A DNA stretch of 64,000 nucleotides from Bacillota bacterium. GTDB lineage: Bacteria; Bacillota; Clostridia; Lachnospirales; Lachnospiraceae. The stretch lies in the NCBI GenBank assembly GCA_023442465.1, contig JAEZZQ010000024.1, positions 1 through 64,000 of the forward strand, read 5' to 3'. The notes under the pieces were generated by a model, which did no database searches, had not been told where the DNA came from, and worked only from the letters and a program-made list of their open reading frames with translations. Shown here piece by piece: positions 7,910 to 15,345 of this stretch; position 1 is the stretch's first letter; every line of letters begins with the position of its first letter. The translations under genes and the position numbers were made by a program.

Positions 7910-7952
7910 ATCTTGATATCAAGATATTATCATTTTTAAATTTTATTGTCAA
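7910..7952 (-). promoter_or_regulatory. Promoter and MarR operator of the pirin/nitroreductase operon
   Basis: On the minus strand TTGACA (7952-7947), 17-base spacer, TAATAT (7929-7924). A perfect 16-bp palindrome ATCTTGATATCAAGAT (7910-7925) overlaps the end of the -10 box and covers the likely start of transcription, the expected place for repressor binding. Confidence 0.9.
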
Positions 7953-8137
7953 TATATAACTTCACTTAAAATGTACTTAAATGAATGAATCATGGATGGC
8001 AGAGATTTGTCTCTGTTCTGGTGATGAGTAATTCATCAAAACTCTTTATAAGACGGAAAAACTCTTTCTCTGCTGCCCTCAGAATGAAGCAATAAAAATC
8101 AATCGGCGAGCGGAAGCAAAGAGGTGAATGTACTGCC

Positions 8138-8653
8138 TTCCCCGGGCTGGAACCATTTAGCCTGAGCAAAGCTGCTGCCATCGGTATTATCGGCAGTTCG
8201 GACGGACCAACCTCTATCTATACCGCAGACCGCCTTGCGCCTGACCTCTTACCCGTAATCGCTGTTGCTGCTTATTTATACATGGCTTTGGTTCCTATCA
8301 TCCAGCCTCCGACCATGCGGGCGCTTACCACACCGAAGGAACGGGTTATTGTGATGCCGGAATCAAAAAGAGTAACCCGCAGGCAGAAAATTATTTTTTC
8401 ATTCAGAATAACTCTTGTTACATTACTTTTTGTTCCTGCAGCGGGTTCATTGATCGCCATGCTGATCGGCCTTTCCGTTGATCGGAAATTCGGGTGTATC
8501 CGCTATGCCGATGGCCGCCCGCGTTTCTCAAAAGTTAGGGCAGGAATATAATCCGCATAATTATCTTTTAATGCACGCCATGGGCCCATCGTCTCCGGCA
8601 CGATTGGTCCCGCATTAATAGCAGGCATTTTCATTACTCTTTTCGGCTCATAA
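8138..8653 (+). pseudogene. Decayed Na+-translocating decarboxylase beta subunit (OadB/GcdB-like)
   Basis: The frame at 8138-8500 reads EPFSLSKAAAIGIIGSSDGPTSIYTADRLAP followed by VAAYLYMALVPIIQPPTM and LTTPKERVI, the highly conserved core of the membrane beta subunit of biotin-dependent sodium-pump decarboxylases. After a missing middle section the sequence resumes in another frame with SGVSAMPMAARVSQKLGQE and NYLLMHAMGP, then after another frame change continues as VSGTIGPALIAGIFITLFGS and stop 8651-8653. So the N-terminal half and a central part are gone and at least two frameshifts are present. No alpha or biotin-carrier subunit lies nearby. Part of it (8282-8551) is still open but cannot encode a working subunit. 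Confidence 0.9.
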
Positions 8654-8687
8654 CATTACAATCCCATTCAAAACATATGTGAAACGC

Positions 8688-8721
8688 AAAAAAGCCCTCT
8701 GGTTTTCTCCAAAGGGCTTTT
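8688..8721 (-). terminator. Terminator downstream of the MATE gene
   Basis: AAAGCCCT/AGGGCTTT stem with a 14-base loop and six T on the minus strand; a shorter T-run on the plus strand makes it possibly bidirectional. Confidence 0.8.
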
Positions 8722-8837
8722 CTCAGTTCCTTCCCAAATCAAGGTTCCTGCTCTAAGTGTACCTGTTATTCTCACGTAAGTTATCTTAATATTCCACCGT
8801 TTTACTATCCGTATACCTCTTAAAAAGTGATCTTATT

Positions 8838-10202
8838 TTATGCTTTCTCTCCTATATGCCTTATTACCTTGCGATAAATACGGGCAAGGTAAAACGCGGA
8901 CAGCATCAACGCCACTATTTCCGCAATCGGGAACGCCCACCATACATAATCTACATTTCCCAGCTTCGACAGAAGGTACGCCACCGGAAGAAGTACGAGC
9001 AACTGTCTGATCAGCGAAATTATCATGCTATATACCCCATTTCCCAACGCCTGAAATACGGAGCTGCATATAATGGAGAATCCTGCTACTAAAAAGCCGA
9101 TGCTGATAATACGCAGTGCCGGTACGCCGATGGAAAGCATCGTCTCAGAAGCGTTAAACAACTGTAAAAGCATATGGGGGAATATCTGGAATATAAAGAA
9201 TCCTACCACCATAAGCGCTACCGCATAAAAAATGCTGAGCTTTACTGTCTTTACAAGGCGTTCTCTCTTTCCGGCACCGTAATTATACGCAATAATGGGA
9301 ACCATACCGTTGTTCAAACCGAATATTGGCATGAAAACAAAGCTTTGAAGCTTGAAATATACGCCGAATACCGCCGTTGCCGTCGCCGTAAAGGAAATGA
9401 GGATGAGGTTGATTCCGTAAGTCATTAAAGAACCCATAGCCTGCATAACAATGGAAGGAATCCCTATGATATATATCTGCTTGATAATCTCCTTGTCCGG
9501 CCGAAAACCTCTAAAATGCAGCTTTACCTCATGATTTATCTTATGGTTGATGACCATTGCCAAAATTCCTGCAATTGTCTGTCCTACCACAGTAGCCACC
9601 GCCGAACCGGCAATTCCGAGCTTTGGCATTCCAAGCAATCCGAATATGAGAATAGGGTTCAAAATAATGTTAATGATCGCTCCCGTTCCCTGCGTTATCA
9701 TGGTGTAAATGGTTTTACCGGTGGATTGCAGCATACGTTCGAATGTAACCTGAATAAATATGCCCAGAGAAGCCACACATACGATAGTCAGATACACTTT
9801 ACCATATTCCAGAATCTGTGCATCCGCCGTCTGGCTGCGATAAAACGGTACCACTGCCGTCAACCCTATCACAAGAAAGATAAGGTAGGATATAAGCGAA
9901 AGAAAAATCCCATTGACTGCGGTTCTATTTACTTTTTCAAAATTCTTCTCTCCCAGTGATTTGGATAATACCGCATTGCTTCCTACTCCGGTACCTACCG
10001 CCACGGCAATCATAAGACTTTGTACCGGGAACGCCAGGGAGACTGCCGTCAATGCATTCTCGTTAATCATCGCCACAAATACACTATCCACTATGTTATA
10101 TAAAGCCTGTACCAGCATGGAAACCATAATAGGCAATGACATCGACAATAATAGTTTATTTACAGGCATATAACCCATTTTATTTTCTGTTTGCAATTCC
10201 AT
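8838..10202 (-). CDS. MATE-family multidrug/metabolite efflux transporter
   Basis: 454 residues with about twelve hydrophobic segments arranged as two MatE repeats. Family signatures are visible: N-terminal NKLLLSMSLPIMVSMLVQALYNIVDSVFVA, GVGSNAVLSKSLGEKN, the mid-protein PILIFGLLGMPKLGIAGSAVATV, and the second-half GLNNGMVPIIAYNYGAGKRER. Such proteins export cationic drugs or metabolites in exchange for Na+ or H+ in the cytoplasmic membrane. The gene stands alone with a terminator downstream. The substrate is not predictable from sequence. Confidence 0.95.
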   Translation of the reverse strand: MELQTENKMGYMPVNKLLLSMSLPIMVSMLVQALYNIVDSVFVAMINENALTAVSLAFPVQSLMIAVAVGTGVGSNAVLSKSLGEKNFEKVNRTAVNGIFLSLISYLIFLVIGLTAVVPFYRSQTADAQILEYGKVYLTIVCVASLGIFIQVTFERMLQSTGKTIYTMITQGTGAIINIILNPILIFGLLGMPKLGIAGSAVATVVGQTIAGILAMVINHKINHEVKLHFRGFRPDKEIIKQIYIIGIPSIVMQAMGSLMTYGINLILISFTATATAVFGVYFKLQSFVFMPIFGLNNGMVPIIAYNYGAGKRERLVKTVKLSIFYAVALMVVGFFIFQIFPHMLLQLFNASETMLSIGVPALRIISIGFLVAGFSIICSSVFQALGNGVYSMIISLIRQLLVLLPVAYLLSKLGNVDYVWWAFPIAEIVALMLSAFYLARIYRKVIRHIGEKA

Positions 10203-10252
10203 AATTTCATCCTTTCAGTGCAAAAAAGCATAATTTCCTGTTACATAAAAAA

Positions 10253-10282
10253 GAACATCTTATAGCTTATAAGCTAAAGATG
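10253..10282. terminator. Hairpin between the tRNA array and MATE gene
   Basis: ACATCTT-ATAGCTT pairs with AAGCT-AAAGATGT around a two-base loop, with a single bulge. It lies just after the last tRNA of the minus-strand array and probably ends that transcript. Confidence 0.55.
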
Positions 10283-10296
10283 TCACTTTATTGTAG

Positions 10297-10369
10297 TGAG
10301 GCATCGGGGATTCGAACCCCGGACAACTTGATTAAAAGTCAAGTGCTCTACCGACTGAGCTAATACCCC
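10297..10369 (-). tRNA. tRNA-Lys (TTT)
   Basis: Acceptor GGGGTAT/ATGCCTC with two wobble pairs, anticodon loop CTTTTAA in stem CTTGA/TCAAG, T-arm CGGGGTTCGAATCCCCG. CCA not encoded. Confidence 0.96.
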
Positions 10370-10378
10370 ATATTTAAA

Positions 10379-10450
10379 CTGGGCTAGCTGGATTCGAACC
10401 AGCGACTGCAGGAGTCAAAGTCCTGTGCCTTACCGCTTGGCGATAGCCCA
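10379..10450 (-). tRNA. tRNA-Gln (TTG)
   Basis: Acceptor TGGGCTA/TAGCCCA, anticodon loop CTTTGAC in stem CAGGA/TCCTG, T-arm GCTGGTTCGAATCCAGC. The initial U1-A72 pair is typical of tRNA-Gln. Confidence 0.96.
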
Positions 10451-10519
10451 TCACTTTTAACACCAAGCTTGTCCTAAAAGACAACCTCGAGGGCGTTATG
10501 CTCCTCTTAAAAGTAAAAA

Positions 10520-10594
10520 GGTGGGTAAAGGGATTCGAACCCTCGACCTTCAGAACCACAATCTGACGCGCTAACCAACTGTGCTACACCCACC
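10520..10594 (-). tRNA. tRNA-His (GTG)
   Basis: Acceptor GTGGGTG pairs with the 3' TACCCAC, with the extra G-1 facing C73 as required for tRNA-His; anticodon loop TTGTGGT in stem TCAGA/TCTGA. Confidence 0.96.
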
Positions 10595-10642
10595 ATAGTG
10601 AGATATTAATTGCTATTACAAGATAGTAATTCCTATCTCAAA

Positions 10643-10716
<74 letters not shown>

Positions 10717-10740
10717 ATATATGACACGAGTCGCAAAATG

Positions 10741-10790
10741 AAATAAATCATCCCCATCGTACGCTTGACTCCATCAAGGCGGGTAACATG
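10741..10790. repeat. Degenerate duplicate of the tRNA-Gly 3' end and trailer
   Basis: This 50-bp stretch matches 10804-10853 (which covers the trailer and 3' end of tRNA-Gly) at roughly 70-75%: both start AATAAATCAT and both reach GCGGGT. It looks like the remnant of a second tRNA-Gly copy lost by recombination in the array. Confidence 0.5.
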
Positions 10791-10840
10791 CGCCGCAGAC
10801 CAGAATAAATCATTCCCATTGCACGATTAGGCTCCGCCAA

Positions 10841-10911
10841 AGCGGGTGATGGGAATCGAACCCACGTATCTAGCTTGGAAGGCTAGTGTTCTACCATTGA
10901 ACTACACCCGC
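10841..10911 (-). tRNA. tRNA-Gly (TCC)
   Basis: 71 bases; acceptor GCGGGTG/CACCCGC, anticodon loop CTTCCAA in stem CTAGC/GCTAG, T-arm with GGTTCGATTCC. Confidence 0.96.
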
Positions 10912-10939
10912 ATATTCTATTATAATATCCGATCAAAAA

Positions 10940-11014
10940 TCGGGGTGACAGGATTCGAACCTGCGACTTCTTGGTCCCAAACCAAGCGCTCTAGCCAAGC
11001 TGAGCCACACCCCG
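10940..11014 (-). tRNA. tRNA-Pro (TGG)
   Basis: Acceptor CGGGGTG/CACCCCG, anticodon loop TTTGGGA in stem CTTGG/CCAAG, discriminator A. It is the first gene of the six-tRNA array. Confidence 0.96.
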
Positions 11015-11048
11015 GCGCACTCACTCGCCTTGTTACAGCGCAAGATAT

Positions 11049-11077
11049 ATTATATAATAAGGTTCTAATCGTGTCAA
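11049..11077 (-). promoter_or_regulatory. Promoter of the six-tRNA array
   Basis: Perfect consensus on the minus strand: TTGACA (11077-11072), 17-base spacer, TATAAT (11054-11049), about 35 bases before tRNA-Pro. It would drive Pro-Gly-Arg-His-Gln-Lys as one transcript. Confidence 0.93.
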
Positions 11078-11126
11078 CATATTTTTACAACTTTCTCAGC
11101 ACTTAAAATTTATCAGCTTTTCATCC

Positions 11127-11606
11127 CTATAAATAGCAAATATCGAAATGTGCTTTTCCCTTATTATCCAGCTCCATCATCACATAAGACGGCCTCTTTC
11201 CTTCCTGTCTGGGATAAGCCAGACTTCCCGGATTGACCGCGATAATCTCATCTTCGATATCGACAAGGGGCTTATGGGTATGCCCGTAAATGACTATGTC
11301 GACGCCGCGCGCAATCGCCTCTTCTTTGAGGGCTTCGTTTCCCATCGTCACATAATAGTTATGTCCATGGGTCAGCCATACTTTGTAGCTGCCGATGCTG
11401 AATTCCTTTTCCCGGGGGAGGTTGGAGAAAAAATCATTATTTCCGGTGATGATTTCCACCGGACAGCCTGCACCTTCGCAGATCAAATATTCACTTCCCT
11501 CAGCGTCTCCGCAATGAACCACCATATCAATGGGCTTTACCATTTCAAGAACCTTCAGATAGTTATTGTTCTGGCGGTGTGTGTCACTTACTATCAGTAC
11601 ACGCAT
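11127..11606 (-). CDS. YfcE/MJ0936-type metallophosphodiesterase
   Basis: 159-residue calcineurin-fold enzyme with all metal-binding motifs in order: D-x-H in IVSDTHRQNN, GD in VVHCGDAEG, GNND in ITGNNDFF, H in LTHGHNYY and GHTH in VIYGHTHKP. Members hydrolyse phosphodiesters with Mn2+ or similar metals; the natural substrate is usually unknown. It follows the rdgB gene by 13 bases or so, the common clostridial order, so the two share a transcript. Confidence 0.94.
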   Translation of the reverse strand: MRVLIVSDTHRQNNNYLKVLEMVKPIDMVVHCGDAEGSEYLICEGAGCPVEIITGNNDFFSNLPREKEFSIGSYKVWLTHGHNYYVTMGNEALKEEAIARGVDIVIYGHTHKPLVDIEDEIIAVNPGSLAYPRQEGKRPSYVMMELDNKGKAHFDICYL

Positions 11607-11619
11607 ACTATTCCTCTCT

Positions 11620-12216
11620 TTAAAGCTTTTTCTTTAGCTCCTCTTTCATTTTACGCAATGCTTTTCCCCTGTGACTAATCTCATTTTTCTCATCGTTGCT
11701 AAGCTCAGCCGTGCTTCTTCCCCGTTCCGGCAGATAAAATATCGGATCATAGCCGAACCCGTTTTCCCCTTTTTCCTCATAGCCGATTCTTCCCTCAATC
11801 TCTCCGTATGTAGTGATTGTCTCTCCATCCGGAAAAGCCGCCGCTATGGCACATACAAAGCGCGCCGTTCTCTCTTCATCCGGTACCCCGGAAAGCCTTT
11901 CTATCAAATTGGCATTCTTGATCCGGTAGGAGGTATCCTCCCCCATGTATCTTGCCGAATAAATTCCCGGTTCCTTATTCAAATAGTCAATTTCCAAACC
12001 TGAATCATCCGCAAGAACGATTTCTCCGCAAACCTCGGATACCGCTTTTGCCTTTATAAGCGCATTGTCTTCGAAGGTTGCCCCGTTCTCCTCTATGGGT
12101 ATATCGATTCCCATTTCCTTCATGGAAAACACTTCCCACCCCGTATCGGCCAGGATTTCCCTGATTTCCTTCATTTTACCTGGATTTCCCGTAGCAAAAA
12201 CAATTTTTCTGCCCAT
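11620..12216 (-). CDS. rdgB: RdgB/HAM1 XTP/dITP pyrophosphatase
   Basis: House-cleaning enzyme that hydrolyses non-canonical purine triphosphates (XTP, ITP, dITP) to monophosphates. Signatures: IVFATGNPGKMKEIREIL at the N-terminus, ENGATFEDNALIKAKAV, VLADDSGLEIDYL, GENGFGYDPIFYLPERG and SHRGKALRKMKE. I place the start at ATG 12216 because GAGG lies 8 bases before it; ATG 12234, inside the preceding gene, is the alternative and would add six residues. Length (198 residues) is normal. Confidence 0.95.
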   Translation of the reverse strand: MGRKIVFATGNPGKMKEIREILADTGWEVFSMKEMGIDIPIEENGATFEDNALIKAKAVSEVCGEIVLADDSGLEIDYLNKEPGIYSARYMGEDTSYRIKNANLIERLSGVPDEERTARFVCAIAAAFPDGETITTYGEIEGRIGYEEKGENGFGYDPIFYLPERGRSTAELSNDEKNEISHRGKALRKMKEELKKKL

Positions 12217-12226
12217 ATAATATGCC

Positions 12227-13267
12227 TCATTCATATGCCTTTAAAATAGCATTATATATCCCATCCGCAATCTTCTCCAGATAGGCTTCGCTTTTCAAAA
12301 GAGCCTCTTCCTTTTCATTCGTTATATATCCTACCCGTATGCCCGCTGCCGGCACCATAGCCTCTTGGAGCACATATTCCGATTCTTTCGCAGCGACCAG
12401 CCCGACTGCCTTACCTCGAATCGCTGTAACCACTTCCCGCTCCAGCAGGTCAGCAAGCCCGATGCTGTCAAATTCCGGTATGAAATAGCTTCCATTATAT
12501 ACCGCCTGCGTGCCAAATAACGAAGAATCCACGTTCGCTCCTACCTGAATGCGTATCAGCATATCTGCCTTCGTATCGTTAGCGATTGCCACCCGGCTCT
12601 CCTCGTCGGGATACACATCCTCCATCCTTGTGTAATATACCTTGATATCCGTAGCGTCCAGCTTTTCCTTCAGCTTCTTTGCGATTTCCAGCGTCACTTC
12701 CTTCTCAGAAAGCAGCCCTTTTCTTGCTCCGTTTTCTTTCCCTCCGCCCGCCGGGTCGATGACTACTATCTTTTCATACATCTCCTTCGGCGGAAGAAAT
12801 TCTATGTACAGATTATTTTCTTCCAAAATACTACGATATTCGAATACTCCTGTCAACGAAAATTTTAATATCGTTTTCTCTTCTTCCTGCTCATAATAAC
12901 CGTTATTTATATTATCCTTGTTTCCTGTAATCGGATTGTTCTTATAAAAATCGCTGCAATCATTCTCAAAGCTTATCCATAATTCATGATCCATATAGTG
13001 ATTTTCTATTTTTACAGTCTCCGCCTTTATTCCTTCCTGGAAAGGAATGCAAAGATAATCCGCATTCTGCGCATTCACCCCGAAGGAAAGAAGATTTTTC
13101 TGCTCGGATGCGCGTCCTTCGCTCTGCGCTTTTGCCTGTACCTCATCCTGCGCCACATCTGCAATTATAATTACCTTGTGGGAAGCCGTATATACGATGA
13201 AAGCCATTGCGGCAACCGCAAATATTACACTATATATCACTGTTTTTCTCATCAATTGCTGCCGCAT
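12227..13267 (-). CDS. Amidase_3-fold protein lacking catalytic residues (pseudo-amidase)
   Basis: About 346 residues from ATG 13267, which has AGGAG 10 bases upstream; the longer frame from 13294 would overlap the preceding gene. One N-terminal membrane anchor is followed by a non-conserved domain and, from about residue 170, an N-acetylmuramoyl-L-alanine amidase (Amidase_3) fold. The usual DPGHGG zinc motif reads IDPAGGGKENGA, the second zinc histidine (normally IHAN) reads IRIQVGAN, and the catalytic Glu near the end (normally VE.GF) is Arg in GIRVGYITN. Only the middle zinc ligand Glu in SEKEV remains. It is therefore unlikely to cleave peptidoglycan and may act as a binding or regulatory protein. 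The frame is otherwise intact, so it is not simply decaying. Confidence 0.85.
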   Translation of the reverse strand: MRQQLMRKTVIYSVIFAVAAMAFIVYTASHKVIIIADVAQDEVQAKAQSEGRASEQKNLLSFGVNAQNADYLCIPFQEGIKAETVKIENHYMDHELWISFENDCSDFYKNNPITGNKDNINNGYYEQEEEKTILKFSLTGVFEYRSILEENNLYIEFLPPKEMYEKIVVIDPAGGGKENGARKGLLSEKEVTLEIAKKLKEKLDATDIKVYYTRMEDVYPDEESRVAIANDTKADMLIRIQVGANVDSSLFGTQAVYNGSYFIPEFDSIGLADLLEREVVTAIRGKAVGLVAAKESEYVLQEAMVPAAGIRVGYITNEKEEALLKSEAYLEKIADGIYNAILKAYE

Positions 13268-13274
13268 ACATACT

Positions 13275-14447
13275 TTACTCCTGCCGGTTTCCACCCTCCG
13301 GCCTCGGCTTCTTTGCCGGCTTCGGCCCTAGGAACTGGTAATAATACGTTTTCATCATGCCATTGTATATTTTTCTGTTCTTATCCGCTTTCCGCCCTAT
13401 ATCCTGCTGTGCGTTCTCATAGGAGGTGATCATATATAAGGACCACGCATCCAGCATACGGAATCGTTCACCAATCGTCTCATACAGGGGCCGCAGATTC
13501 TCTTTGTCCTCCAAACGCTCTCCATAAGGGGGATTGGTTATGATAAAGCCATATTTTTTCGCATGGCTTAACTCGCTTACCTCTCGCTTCTGGAAATGAA
13601 TCAACTTTTCCACACCTGCGAGGCGCGCATTTTCTCTCGCTGCCGCAACGATATCCTCATCCGCATCGTACCCTTGTATATCCGTTTCTACGCTAAGATC
13701 GACCATCTCTTCCGCTTCCTCAAGCGTATCCTGCCAAATCTGTGCCCCTATGATATGAGGCCAACTCTTCGCCGTAAATCCCCGACGCATGCCAGGTGCC
13801 ATATTCGCTGCCATCATGGCGGCTTCTATCGGAATGGTACCGCTGCCGCAGAACGGGTCCACCAATATCCTGTCCGCCCTCCACGGTGTCAGCATAATGA
13901 GCGCCGCCGCCAGATTCTCCGCAATAGGAGCCTTCGCCGTCAGCTTCCGATAACCTCTCTTATGTAATGAATCGCCGGTAGTGTCCAACCCTACCGTCAC
14001 CTCATCCTTTAATAAGAAGACCCTTACCGGAAATGACTCTCCGCTTTCCTCAAACCAGCTTTCGCGGTATATTTCTTTCAGCCTCTCCACCATAGCCTTC
14101 TTCATAATCGCTTGAATATCCGAAGGGCTGAACAGCTTACTCTTTACGCTTCCCGCCTTCGCCACCCAGAACTTTCCGTCTCTCGGAACGAACTCCTCCC
14201 AAGGCAGGCTCTTCGTCCCCTGAAAAAGCTCTTCATAAGTCTCCGCCCGAAAGCTTCCTATTTTAATGAGTACTCTCTCCGCCGTACGCAAAAAGACATT
14301 GGCGCGGCATACCGCCTCTTCATCCCCGTAAAAAGTGACTCTTCCGTCCTCTACCCCGCTTATATCGTAACCTAAATCGATAATTTCCTTCTTTAAAACC
14401 GCTTCCAGCCCGAAGTGGCAGGGCGCAATCAACTCATATCTTTTCAT
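13275..14447 (-). CDS. THUMP-domain class I rRNA methyltransferase (RlmL-like)
   Basis: 390 residues. The N-terminal ferredoxin-like/THUMP domain (about 1-160) starts YELIAPCHFGLEAVLKKEI. The Rossmann methyltransferase domain contains the UPF0020 signature ILVDPFCGSGTIPIEAAMMA, an acidic SAM-binding DIQGYDADED, and the catalytic NPPYGERL near residue 320. These enzymes methylate guanine N2 in 23S rRNA (position equivalent to G2445 in E. coli); the exact target here is inferred. It heads the cluster methyltransferase - pseudo-amidase - rdgB - phosphodiesterase, whose gaps are very short, so they are probably cotranscribed. Confidence 0.93.
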   Translation of the reverse strand: MKRYELIAPCHFGLEAVLKKEIIDLGYDISGVEDGRVTFYGDEEAVCRANVFLRTAERVLIKIGSFRAETYEELFQGTKSLPWEEFVPRDGKFWVAKAGSVKSKLFSPSDIQAIMKKAMVERLKEIYRESWFEESGESFPVRVFLLKDEVTVGLDTTGDSLHKRGYRKLTAKAPIAENLAAALIMLTPWRADRILVDPFCGSGTIPIEAAMMAANMAPGMRRGFTAKSWPHIIGAQIWQDTLEEAEEMVDLSVETDIQGYDADEDIVAAARENARLAGVEKLIHFQKREVSELSHAKKYGFIITNPPYGERLEDKENLRPLYETIGERFRMLDAWSLYMITSYENAQQDIGRKADKNRKIYNGMMKTYYYQFLGPKPAKKPRPEGGNRQE

Positions 14448-14574
14448 CTGATCCTCAACCTTACATCCTATTGTCTTTGTGCTGATTTAATAATATACCT
14501 TTTTATATTAAGTCCTTTTTCTATTCCGTGTCAATCACTTATTCCGCTTAAACTTGCGGAAAACAGGACCGTCT

Positions 14575-14701
14575 CCTTTTCTATGGAACAAAAGCGTGCT
14601 CCGCACAATTTCGCGACCAAATCCCTTGGCAGCACAGCTTTTGTTCCCTGAGCGTAGCTGCGCATACAATTTCATGCAATAGGAACATTTTCCTATTGCA
14701 T
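14575..14701. repeat. Dispersed branched-hairpin repeat, copy A
   Basis: Outer arms GGAACAAAAGC (14585-14595) and GCTTTTGTTCC (14637-14647) are exact inverted repeats. They enclose two small hairpins (GTGC-TCC-GCAC and CCAA-ATCCC-TTGG), giving a cloverleaf-like fold. The conserved tail GCGTAGCTGCGCAT follows, then a perfect 12-bp hairpin (14674-14685 with 14690-14701). Related copies lie at 30467-30590, 39483-39570 and 47215-47262. Confidence 0.85.
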
Positions 14702-14744
14702 GAAAAAGGACATCTTCCGATGCCCTTCCTATCCCAGAACCATT

Positions 14745-14909
14745 TTAGTAATTACTGTTTTTCTGATTGTTGTTAGAACTATTGTTGTTAGAGCTATTGT
14801 TGTTGGAACTATTGTTAGTGCTGTTCTTCTGGTTCTGTTTGTTGCTGTTACTGGACTTGTTTTCCTGATTCTGCTTGTCGCTGCTCTGGTTATAATCGTT
14901 TCTAGACAT
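14745..14909 (-). CDS. Small Asn/Ser/Gln-rich protein, 54 residues
   Basis: ATG 14909 is preceded by AGGAGGA at 7 bases, an excellent ribosome site, and the frame ends at TAA 14745. The protein begins MSRNDYNQSSDKQNQ and continues with repeats of the type SSNNN; it has no hydrophobic segment and no cysteine. I do not recognise a family. Composition is like small intrinsically disordered or spore-associated proteins, but that is only a resemblance. A pair of exact 20-bp direct repeats lies 75-140 bases upstream and may be its control region. Confidence 0.7.
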   Translation of the reverse strand: MSRNDYNQSSDKQNQENKSSNSNKQNQKNSTNNSSNNNSSNNNSSNNNQKNSNY

Positions 14910-14984
14910 GTTTAATTCCTCCTGATAAGTTTTTGTTACAAAAGTAGTATGTCATCATATATAAGAAAGTATTCATTTTCATTT

Positions 14985-15050
14985 ATAGGACTTTGGTACT
15001 ATTTTTTTATTCAAATTGCACAAAAACTTAATAGGACTTTGGTACTATTT
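14985..15050. repeat. Two exact 20-bp direct repeats (46-bp period)
   Basis: ATAGGACTTTGGTACTATTT occurs at 14985-15004 and again at 15031-15050. They lie upstream of the small Asn-rich gene (minus strand) and of the candidate small RNA (plus strand), and could be binding sites for a regulator of either. Confidence 0.7.
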
Positions 15051-15055
15051 TGGTA

Positions 15056-15083
15056 TTGCTTTTTACAAAATTCGTGTTATAAT
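15056..15083 (+). promoter_or_regulatory. Possible promoter of a candidate small RNA
   Basis: TTGCTT (15056-15061), 16-base spacer, TATAAT (15078-15083) on the plus strand, ending just before the hairpin at 15090. The -35 match is weak. Confidence 0.45.
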
Positions 15084-15089
15084 TACATT

Positions 15090-15200
15090 TGTAAATAGAA
15101 ATAACCCTTCATCATTTCTATTTACAGACCCTTATATTAATTATTTATACTCCCCTCATGTAGAGCGTCAGACCCTTTCTGACGCTCTGCTGCTTTTTAT
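15090..15200 (+). ncRNA. Candidate small RNA ending in an intrinsic terminator
   Basis: No plus-strand gene lies here, yet there is a strong plus-strand terminator: AGAGCGTCAG (15162-15171) pairs exactly with CTGACGCTCT (15179-15188), followed by a T-rich run. At 15090-15126 a perfect 12-bp stem (TGTAAATAGAAA / TTTCTATTTACA) would form the 5' hairpin, just downstream of a TATAAT. The arrangement promoter, 5' stem-loop, terminator suggests a transcript of roughly 105 bases. No known RNA family is recognised. Confidence 0.45.
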
Positions 15201-15264
15201 TTTTCTTTTCCGCACAAGGCCATTCGCCGACGTAAAGCCAACTGGTACTGATGACTTATGCAGA

Positions 15265-15300
15265 AATCATGCGTTACTGAGAGCGGCGTGAACAGTAACG
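15265..15300. repeat. Dispersed short hairpin repeat, family 2, copy 1
   Basis: CGTTACTG (15272-15279) pairs with CAGTAACG (15293-15300) around a 13-base loop. The same core appears at 26826-26854 and 54498-54535. The outer base pair is C-G here and G-C in the second copy. Confidence 0.65.
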
Positions 15301-15345
15301 AATACTTGCTACATGAAAAGAAATGCCCGCCCCCTTGCAAAGCAG

